From positions 1 through 34,671 of the forward strand of contig CACHJZ010000008.1 in assembly GCA_902580275.1 (NCBI GenBank): a DNA stretch of 34,671 nucleotides, given 5' to 3'. The stretch comes from an uncultured Pelagibacteraceae bacterium. GTDB lineage: Bacteria; Pseudomonadota; Alphaproteobacteria; Pelagibacterales; Pelagibacteraceae. Shown here in pieces: positions 1 through 5,993 of the stretch (its first letter is position 1; every line of letters starts with the position of its first letter). The notes beneath the pieces were generated by a model. That model had not been told where the DNA came from and did not search any database. It saw only the letters and a list, made by a program, of their open reading frames with translations. The translations under genes and the position numbers were made by a program.

Positions 1-1
1 A

Positions 2-220
2 GTAACAATTGTTGGCTGTATGTATACTTTATCTTTAGTTATGAAAACAATTCCAGTTGGTGTTACATATGCTTCTTTTGCAGGATTGTGTATTATAGCT
101 ACAATTGTTATTGGAATTATTAAATTTAATCAAATGCCAGATTTATATACAATTTTGGGAATGATATTAATTATATCGGGTGTTTTGATAGTAAATTTAC
201 TTGGCAAAACTTCATCATGA
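2..220 (+). CDS. SMR-family multidrug/quaternary-ammonium exporter, C-terminal part (cut by window edge)
   Basis: This is the 3' end of a small multidrug resistance (EmrE/SugE-type) inner-membrane proton antiporter. The frame is open from base 2, so the gene begins before the window; the first ATG inside (position 20) is internal. The visible part matches the second half of EmrE: KTIPVGVTYASFAGL corresponds to the conserved IPxGxAYAxWxG segment of helix 3. Next comes a hydrophobic helix, then the family ending (GMILIISGVLIVNLLGK). The catalytic glutamate in helix 1 lies outside the window, so drug versus guanidinium specificity cannot be judged. The stop overlaps the next start as ATGA, which implies cotranslation with the DUF2798 gene. 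Confidence 0.85.
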   Translation, partial: VTIVGCMYTLSLVMKTIPVGVTYASFAGLCIIATIVIGIIKFNQMPDLYTILGMILIISGVLIVNLLGKTSS

Positions 221-420
221 TTCCAAAAAAATATTCAAATTTTGTTTATATTTTAATAATGGGTTTTGGCATGAGTCTTTTAATGACACTCATTATAACT
301 TTCATTAATACAGGTTACGATAATGACTATTTTAAAAGGTTTTTAAAAGCATGGAGTGTAGGGTTACCTATAGCAATTATTGTCTCATTAGTTGTAGGGC
401 TATTGCAAAAAGATTTGTAG
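217..420 (+). CDS. DUF2798 small membrane protein
   Basis: This is a 67-residue protein with two predicted membrane segments (about residues 8-31 and 46-64). Between them is a polar loop containing FINTG and a WSVGLPIAI stretch, the pattern of the DUF2798 family (two-helix proteins of about 70-80 residues, no known biochemical role). Its ATG overlaps the stop of the SMR transporter by four bases, so the two are probably cotranscribed and coupled. I infer an accessory membrane role near the exporter; nothing in the sequence defines the activity. Confidence 0.7.
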   Translation: MIPKKYSNFVYILIMGFGMSLLMTLIITFINTGYDNDYFKRFLKAWSVGLPIAIIVSLVVGLLQKDL

Positions 421-438
421 ATAATATAAGCAATTGAA

Positions 439-678
439 ATGTATAAAGTTATAATTACTTACGAACTGATATTTTTAGCATTCTGGAATATATTATATTT
501 ATCTAACTCAGATGTTGAAAACTGGTTCACTGAAAAGTTTTTAACTGCAATATTTGTATTTTTCTCTACCATGGCTCTTGGTTTGACACTAGTTTATATA
601 ATTTATATTAGTATCAAGTTATCTGGACTAGCTGGGGTGCTTCGAAGTCTAAAAGATCCTAGAAAAAAGGGAAATTAG
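439..678 (+). CDS. small two-helix membrane protein of unknown function
   Basis: I do not recognise a family for this 79-residue protein. It has a hydrophobic segment at residues 3-21 and a longer one at 33-64, then a basic cytoplasmic-looking tail (SLKDPRKKGN). It follows the DUF2798 gene after 18 bases and precedes the photolyase-like gene by 24 bases on the same strand, so it is probably in the same transcript. The length, amphipathic layout and position between two convincing genes argue that it is real. Confidence 0.55.
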   Translation: MYKVIITYELIFLAFWNILYLSNSDVENWFTEKFLTAIFVFFSTMALGLTLVYIIYISIKLSGLAGVLRSLKDPRKKGN

Positions 679-702
679 TAATTTCTAAAAGCGCAATTTT
701 AA

Positions 703-1845
703 ATGTTTGAACCTAGAAGAGATTTTGCCGTAAAAAAATTAACAAACTTTATTGATAATAACTTAGTTGAATATTCTAAACTAAGAAATTTTGATTTTGG
801 TCCAGATAAAAGAACAAATATTTCTTGCCTATCACCATATATAACTCACGGTATTTTAACCGAAAAAGAAGTAATGAAATTATCTTTAAAAAAATATTCA
901 TTACCAAAAATTGAAAAATTTATTCAAGAAGTTTTGTGGCGTGTTTATTGGAAAGGATGGCTTGAGCTTAGACCAAATGTCTGGATGGATTACATAATAG
1001 ATTTAAATAATCTAAAGCTAGAATACAAAGATAACAAAGATTACTTGGATGCAATCGAGGGTAAAACAAGCATTGAATGTTTTAACACTTGGGTAAATGA
1101 GTTAAAAAATCATAATTATCTTCATAATCATGCAAGAATGTGGTTCGCAAGTATTTGGATTTTTACTCTCGGTTTACCTTGGCAATTAGGTGCTGAGTTT
1201 TTCATGAAATATCTTTTTGATGGCGATAGTGCTTCTAATACCTTGGGTTGGAGATGGGTAGCTGGCATTCAAACTAAAGGTAAAAATTATGTTGCATCTG
1301 AATGGAATATAAAAAAATTTACCAATAATAGATTTAGCAACATAAAGTTAAATGAAAATCCTGTTCCAATTATGGATGATAGGAATTATTCGATTGTAAA
1401 TAACAACTTTTTAAATGCAAATTTATCAAATGATCAAAGTTTATTAATATTTGAAAACAATCTTTCATTTGATCAAACAGATTTCAAAGATCAATCTTTT
1501 AAGAATATTTATTTTATATATAATGAAAATCAAACAAGACAAATGAAGCTTGATGAAAAGGTTTTAACTTTTAAGAGGTCTCTAATTGAAGATCAAATTA
1601 AAAATTTAAAGAGTAAATCCTTAAATTGCGAAATTATCAATATTCAAGATTTAAAAAGTATGGAAGAAAATTTATTGGCCTTATACCCCTCGATAGGTGA
1701 GAATTTAGATTATGTAAATAAAAATAATTTAAAAAATATTAATTTTTTATATAGAAAAATAGATCAGTATTCATGGAAATATTGTAATAAAGGTTTTTTT
1801 AATTTTAAAAGCTATATACCAAAGATTGTACAAGAATTTATTTAG
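703..1845 (+). CDS. short photolyase/cryptochrome-like FAD protein with FAD domain first
   Basis: The 380-residue product belongs to the DNA photolyase/cryptochrome superfamily. Residues 1-210 carry the FAD-binding helical domain: [12 protein letters not shown] (41-52), the [13 protein letters not shown] segment (76-88), [13 protein letters not shown] (140-152) and [16 protein letters not shown] (173-188). The usual N-terminal alpha/beta antenna domain of about 130 residues is absent; the protein starts where the FAD domain normally begins. Residues about 245-380 instead look like an alpha/beta fold, with a strand (SLLIF), another strand (NIYFIY) and a helix followed by CEIINI. This may be a relocated antenna-like domain. 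Whether it repairs DNA or senses light cannot be decided from sequence. The 3' end overlaps the convergent DUF2256 gene by eight bases. Confidence 0.8.
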   Translation: MFEPRRDFAVKKLTNFIDNNLVEYSKLRNFDFGPDKRTNISCLSPYITHGILTEKEVMKLSLKKYSLPKIEKFIQEVLWRVYWKGWLELRPNVWMDYIIDLNNLKLEYKDNKDYLDAIEGKTSIECFNTWVNELKNHNYLHNHARMWFASIWIFTLGLPWQLGAEFFMKYLFDGDSASNTLGWRWVAGIQTKGKNYVASEWNIKKFTNNRFSNIKLNENPVPIMDDRNYSIVNNNFLNANLSNDQSLLIFENNLSFDQTDFKDQSFKNIYFIYNENQTRQMKLDEKVLTFKRSLIEDQIKNLKSKSLNCEIINIQDLKSMEENLLALYPSIGENLDYVNKNNLKNINFLYRKIDQYSWKYCNKGFFNFKSYIPKIVQEFI

Positions 1846-1963
1846 AAGAACATCTTTTAGAGCAATACTTTACTCTGTCCCAGTTTAACCTCCACTTTTT
1901 TCTCCAAACAAAAGGCCTTTTGCAAACTGGACAAATTTTAGAGGGCAAATTTTGTTTTTTCAT
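1838..1963 (-). CDS. DUF2256 zinc-ribbon-like small protein
   Basis: This is a 41-residue ORF. It carries two cysteine pairs, CPVC (residues 11-14) and CSKRC (35-39), around the RPFVWRKKW...NWDRVKYC core typical of DUF2256, so a zinc-binding knuckle is likely. Its ATG overlaps the stop of the DUF393 gene as ATGA (1963-1960), strong evidence for translational coupling. The TAA ends inside the convergent FAD-protein gene. DUF2256 genes are commonly found beside photolyase/cryptochrome genes, which fits this place; the molecular role is unknown. Confidence 0.85.
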   Translation of the reverse strand: MKKQNLPSKICPVCKRPFVWRKKWRLNWDRVKYCSKRCSSK

Positions 1964-2310
1964 TTAAGTTGATTTTTATTTTTCAAAAATAAAAAATAGG
2001 CAACTATTTCATAACCGTAATGAAATAAAATATACAATGGCTTAATTGAAAATATTTTCGCAAGAAAATTATATTTTGGGATTTTTGACCAAATTATAAT
2101 AAATGCTTTTGCACCCCCTATCACCTTGCCATCCTCAATTACATGAAGTCTTCTTAATAATTCTGCTTGAGATTTAGATGTTAATTTTAAAGCTTCATCA
2201 TTATTTGTTATATCAATCCACTCAAGGTTGCTATCTGCAATTTTTTTGTAGTGATTTATTTCCAGTCTACAAACATTACATGAATCGTTAAAAAATACTT
2301 TAATTGCCAT
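1960..2310 (-). CDS. DUF393 (DCC family) thiol-disulfide oxidoreductase-like protein
   Basis: This 116-residue protein has the DCC-family N-terminus: a short strand (IKVFFNDS) followed by a CNVC motif (C11, C14), which resembles a thioredoxin-like redox CxxC. The second half carries the family pattern [10 protein letters not shown] followed by hydrophobic helices, so the protein is likely membrane-associated. The start overlaps the upstream photolyase gene by 11 bases and the stop overlaps DUF2256 by four, making it the middle gene of a coupled three-gene unit. The partner of the CxxC is unknown; a redox role towards the neighbouring flavoprotein is only an inference from position. Confidence 0.8.
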   Translation of the reverse strand: MAIKVFFNDSCNVCRLEINHYKKIADSNLEWIDITNNDEALKLTSKSQAELLRRLHVIEDGKVIGGAKAFIIIWSKIPKYNFLAKIFSIKPLYILFHYGYEIVAYFLFLKNKNQLK

Positions 2311-3796
2311 ATGTATTCTTATTTATAAATTTTTCAGCCTCTGACAATATTAATTTTTTTCTCTCTGGTTTCATTTTATCAAAAATTCTTACCATCATTG
2401 AAAGTCTTGGATTTTTTAAAAAGAAAGATCTATTTCTATTAATAAACCTCCAGTATAAACCATCCATGGTATTGCACCATTCTCCTTTTTTAAAATCCAT
2501 CATTTTCATAAAATAACTTGATCCGCATATATAAGGTTTAGTAGCAAAAATTCCCCCATCGCTGAATAAACCCATACCGTAAACATTTGGCACCATCACC
2601 CAGTCAGATGAATCTACAAACATTTCCATAAACCATTTGTAAACAATTTTAGGTTTTATCTCACACAAGTTCATAATATTTGAGAGTATCATTAATCGTT
2701 CAATATGATGGGACCATCCATGATTTAATGCATTTTTAATTGCGTGATCCAAAGGTGGTAGACCAGTTGTTCCTTCATACCATGAGTCTTTCATTTTTCT
2801 ATTCTGTTTAAAAAAATTTCTTGTCTCCATATCCTCGCTATACTTTTGATAAACTCCTCGCATAAATTCTCGCCAGCCAATGACCTGTCTTACGTAACCC
2901 TCTAAAGAATTAAGTCTAATTTTATTTTTTTTATGGAACTCTAAAGTTTTAGAAATAATAAACTCAGGTGTTATAAGTCCTAAATTAATATAAGGACTTA
3001 AAGCACTATGAAATAAAATATTATTACTTTGATCAACTGCATCCTCATAATCACCAAATAAATTTGATTTTTCTTTAAGAAAAAAATTCAAAAGTTTCAC
3101 AACCTCATTGTATTCAGTTGCAAACCAAAAATTTTTTGTATTACCTGGGTGATCTTTAAACAATTTATCAATTATCGGTTTTAAATTTTTTGTGTGTTTT
3201 GTTTCAGTTATATTTGGAAATTTTGGTATTTTTGTATTTTTTGGAAGTTTTTTTCTATTATCTTCATCGAAACTCCATTTACCACCCTCTGGTGTTCCAT
3301 CTTTCTTCATAAGAATATTCAGTTTTTGTCTTGTGCCTTTATAAAAAGTTGCCATGAATGGCCGTTTGTTTTTTGAAAGATAATTATTAAATTCTTCTCT
3401 TGTATTTAAAAACATTGGGGATTTTATTTGGTGCCAAACCAAATCATTTTTTTTAACAAAATTTTGTACTTTTTTTTCAAAGAACTTGTCTTCAATTTCA
3501 AACGTTGTGATCTCTTTAATTTTTTTTGATTTAATAACTTTCTTAACTTTTTCTAAATAATCTTTTTTAAAATCTGCTGAATCGATCTTTGTATATTCAA
3601 CTTTAAATTTATTTTTTTTTAAATGATCTGCATGAGATCTCATTGCTGACAAAAATAGTAGAATCTTTAACTTGTGATGCTTTTCATATGTGCATAATTC
3701 ATAGTCTTCTGACATAAAAAACAGGTGATCATTTTTGAAGCGGTCTAGATATTTTGGTGGAAATAGTTGATTTCCAAGTATAAAAAATAACTTCAT
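2300..3796 (-). CDS. bacterial (6-4)-photolyase/cryptochrome-type protein (FeS-BCP lineage)
   Basis: The 498-residue product matches the PhrB/CryB-type prokaryotic photolyase-related family. It has an N-terminal alpha/beta domain starting FFILGNQLFP (the family usually has ILGDQL) and a helical FAD domain with LSPYINLGLITP (267-277) and QVIGWREFMRG (304-314). It also has HHIERLMILSN (363-373), then DWVMVPNVYGMG (398-409) and a C-terminal LYWRF. Family members usually bind a 4Fe-4S cluster through four cysteines. Here only C441 (EWC before the LYWRF motif) seems to remain, and the loop that normally carries a CxxC is shortened. It is the first gene of the operon with DUF393 and DUF2256. Function is probably light-driven repair or blue-light sensing. 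Confidence 0.9.
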   Translation of the reverse strand: MKLFFILGNQLFPPKYLDRFKNDHLFFMSEDYELCTYEKHHKLKILLFLSAMRSHADHLKKNKFKVEYTKIDSADFKKDYLEKVKKVIKSKKIKEITTFEIEDKFFEKKVQNFVKKNDLVWHQIKSPMFLNTREEFNNYLSKNKRPFMATFYKGTRQKLNILMKKDGTPEGGKWSFDEDNRKKLPKNTKIPKFPNITETKHTKNLKPIIDKLFKDHPGNTKNFWFATEYNEVVKLLNFFLKEKSNLFGDYEDAVDQSNNILFHSALSPYINLGLITPEFIISKTLEFHKKNKIRLNSLEGYVRQVIGWREFMRGVYQKYSEDMETRNFFKQNRKMKDSWYEGTTGLPPLDHAIKNALNHGWSHHIERLMILSNIMNLCEIKPKIVYKWFMEMFVDSSDWVMVPNVYGMGLFSDGGIFATKPYICGSSYFMKMMDFKKGEWCNTMDGLYWRFINRNRSFFLKNPRLSMMVRIFDKMKPERKKLILSEAEKFINKNTYGN

Positions 3797-3825
3797 AGAG
3801 TTAATATAGCTTTAAAAAAAAATAT

Positions 3826-4536
3826 ATGTCAGAAAAATATTTAATTTTTGGTGCGACAGGTTCGATCGGTTCAAGTTTATCAAGGCAACTTAAACAGTCT
3901 GGAAAAGAAGTTCATTTAGTTGCAAGAGATGAAAGTGAGGTTAAAAAACTTTCAGAAGAATTAGGTTGTTCTTTTACTGTTGCAGACGTTCTTGAAAATG
4001 GATTTGTTGATAAAGTTAAAGCAGAAGTTCCAGATGTAAAAGGTATTGCATATTGTGTTGGTTCAATTGTTTTAAAACCACTAAGAATGATTAAAGAAGA
4101 CGAATTTAATCAATGTATGAAGTTAAATTGTTATTCTGCATTAGAAGTAATTAGAGGATACCAAGATACTTTAAAAAAAAGTAAAGGATCAGTCGTTTTA
4201 TTTTCAACTGTTGCAGTTAGAAGAGGTTTTAGTAATCATGGAATAATTGCGTCAGCTAAAGCTGCTGTTGAAGGGTTGACTGTTAGTTTAGCATCTGAGC
4301 TTGCACCAAATGTAAGGGTAAATTGTATTGCGCCAAGTTTGTCTAAATCTAAAATTGCTGAACCAATGTTAAAAAATGCTGTACTTGCAGAAGGTATTGC
4401 AAAAGCTCACCCATTAAAGAGAGTTGGCGAAGGTACAGATAGTGCATCACTTGCAAAATTTTTAATTACTGATGAAAGTTCTTGGGTTACAGGACAAGTT
4501 ATCGGTGTTGATGGTGGAAGATCAACTTTATCTTAA
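3826..4536 (+). CDS. SDR-fold protein (short-chain dehydrogenase family) lacking the catalytic Tyr
   Basis: This 236-residue Rossmann-fold protein has the nucleotide-binding glycine motif GATGSIG (9-15), an acidic ADV (53-55), N101 in the helix position of the SDR tetrad, S127 (VLFSTVAV) and K145. It ends with the usual VTGQVIGVDGG. In the YxxxK motif the tyrosine is replaced by isoleucine: the segment reads I-A-S-A-K (141-145). Nucleotide binding looks intact while classical oxidoreduction is doubtful. It starts 29 bases from the divergent photolyase gene and is followed after five bases by the heme-monooxygenase-like gene, so it likely shares control with both. Confidence 0.85.
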   Translation: MSEKYLIFGATGSIGSSLSRQLKQSGKEVHLVARDESEVKKLSEELGCSFTVADVLENGFVDKVKAEVPDVKGIAYCVGSIVLKPLRMIKEDEFNQCMKLNCYSALEVIRGYQDTLKKSKGSVVLFSTVAVRRGFSNHGIIASAKAAVEGLTVSLASELAPNVRVNCIAPSLSKSKIAEPMLKNAVLAEGIAKAHPLKRVGEGTDSASLAKFLITDESSWVTGQVIGVDGGRSTLS

Positions 4537-4541
4537 ATTTT

Positions 4542-4844
4542 ATGTTTATAGCAATGAACAGATTCAAAATTGTTAAGGGAAAAGAAAAAGAATTTGAAGA
4601 TGTTTGGAAAAATAGAGATACACATTTAAAAGGAGTAGATGGTTTTAAAGAATTTCATTTAGTCAAAGGAAATGAAAGTGAAGATCATACCTTATATGCA
4701 TCTCATAGTATTTGGGCTTCTAAAGATGCTTTTATTGATTGGACAAAGTCAGAAGCTTTTAGGCTTGCCCATAAAAATGCTGGACAACATAAGGATCTTT
4801 ACATAGGCGCACCAAACTTTGAAGGTTTTGAAGTAGTTATTTAA
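4542..4844 (+). CDS. ABM-domain heme-degrading monooxygenase (IsdG/HmoA-like)
   Basis: This 100-residue antibiotic-biosynthesis-monooxygenase-fold protein keeps the pattern of IsdG-type heme oxygenases: MNRFKI with N6, an FxxFHLxKG strand, WASKDAFIDWTKSEAF with W67, and H77. These sit at nearly the same numbers as the Asn-Trp-His triad of IsdG (7/67/77), which supports heme cleavage and iron release over a generic ABM role. It lies five bases behind the SDR gene in the same direction. An ATG four codons downstream (MNRF) is a possible alternative start; I kept the upstream one because of the triad numbering. Substrate is inferred, not shown. Confidence 0.8.
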   Translation: MFIAMNRFKIVKGKEKEFEDVWKNRDTHLKGVDGFKEFHLVKGNESEDHTLYASHSIWASKDAFIDWTKSEAFRLAHKNAGQHKDLYIGAPNFEGFEVVI

Positions 4845-4846
4845 GT

Positions 4847-5239
4847 CTACTTATAAATTTTATCTACCTCTACTTGGTAAGATTCTACTAACTTGTTATT
4901 TTGATTTGCTATACCAACAACGTCAATCATCTCTTTAATCATTTGATCTGACGCTCCCTTTTTTTTAGCTGCAGCTGTGTGAGATCTAATACAATACTCA
5001 CAACTATTTGTAATTGAAACTGCAACATAAATTAATTCTTTAGTAACTGGATCAAGTGCACCCTTCTTCATAATTTGTTTTAAATTATTCCAGGTTCTTT
5101 CTAACGTTTCAGGATTGTTAGCTATTGCTTTCCAAAAATTTGGAATTTTTTTTATATTTCTCGTTTTTTTAATATCATTAAATATCTTTTTTACTTTTCC
5201 CTTAGCTTTTGTTTCATTAACAAGTTTAAATACTGACAT
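4847..5239 (-). CDS. AhpD-like carboxymuconolactone-decarboxylase-family protein
   Basis: This 130-residue all-helical protein carries the AhpD core: E68, then the redox motif C80-E-Y-C83 followed by H87 (CEYCIRSH). AhpD-like proteins act as peroxidases or as reductant relays for peroxiredoxins. A strong Shine-Dalgarno sequence (AGGAGG) lies a few bases before the ATG, unusual in this window and a sign of higher expression. It is the last gene of the minus-strand run with the amidotransferase 11 bases upstream, and converges on the ABM gene with a two-base gap. Confidence 0.85.
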   Translation of the reverse strand: MSVFKLVNETKAKGKVKKIFNDIKKTRNIKKIPNFWKAIANNPETLERTWNNLKQIMKKGALDPVTKELIYVAVSITNSCEYCIRSHTAAAKKKGASDQMIKEMIDVVGIANQNNKLVESYQVEVDKIYK

Positions 5240-5250
5240 ATATCCTCCTT

Positions 5251-5979
5251 TTATATTTTAAGAATATCACTCTTAAATTTTGAATACAAAATATTAGAGT
5301 AATTATTCATATCTTTCATATTTACTTTTGCATCATTATCAAATTTTTCTAATGCATTGGCTCCCAATTGTTTTTCTAGAGCAGATTTATATTCTGGTAC
5401 ACAGCCCCATTCATTTACTGTTGTATCCTTAACTTCTATATGAAATTGAATTCCATATGCATGGTTTTGATATTTAAAAATCTGGTATTTAGTTTCAGGT
5501 GATGATGCCAATAAAGTTACATTTTTATTATCTTCTAATCCTTGAACTTCATATGAATGCCATTGCAATGATGTAATTTGATTTGGAAATTTAGAAAATA
5601 AAGGATCTGTATCTTTATTTTTAGAAAAATCGATATTTAACATTCCTATTTCAGGATTATCAGATTTTACTACTTTTCCTCCAACTGCTTCGCCTAATAG
5701 TTGACACCCAAGACAAAAACCTAAATAAGGTTTTTTTAAATCAACAACGTATTCTTTTATTCTTTTTTTTTCCTCAACTAACCAAGGATAATCCTTTTCC
5801 ATCCAGGTATCCATTGGTCCACCCATACAAAACATTGCATCAAATTTTGTAAGATCATTTGGAATTTTTTCACCTTCGTCTAATTCTATTGTTGTTAAAT
5901 TAGCACCATCTTTGATCATTAAATCTTTGATATAACCAGGATCCTCTATTTTGATATGTTGGAGAATTAATATATTCAC
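5251..5979 (-). CDS. class I glutamine amidotransferase-like protein
   Basis: This 242-residue stand-alone GATase1 domain has the nucleophile elbow GFCLGCQLL with C89 and the His-Glu pair in GIQFHIEV (H180, E182), a complete catalytic triad. It resembles GMP-synthase-like amidotransferases that occur without a synthase domain; many hydrolyse gamma-glutamyl bonds rather than feed ammonia. The start codon is GTG. It lies 14 bases after the autotransporter gene and 11 bases before the AhpD-like gene, so it probably shares their transcript. The physiological substrate is unknown. Confidence 0.85.
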   Translation of the reverse strand: MNILILQHIKIEDPGYIKDLMIKDGANLTTIELDEGEKIPNDLTKFDAMFCMGGPMDTWMEKDYPWLVEEKKRIKEYVVDLKKPYLGFCLGCQLLGEAVGGKVVKSDNPEIGMLNIDFSKNKDTDPLFSKFPNQITSLQWHSYEVQGLEDNKNVTLLASSPETKYQIFKYQNHAYGIQFHIEVKDTTVNEWGCVPEYKSALEKQLGANALEKFDNDAKVNMKDMNNYSNILYSKFKSDILKI

Positions 5980-5993
5980 AATATTTAAATTAA

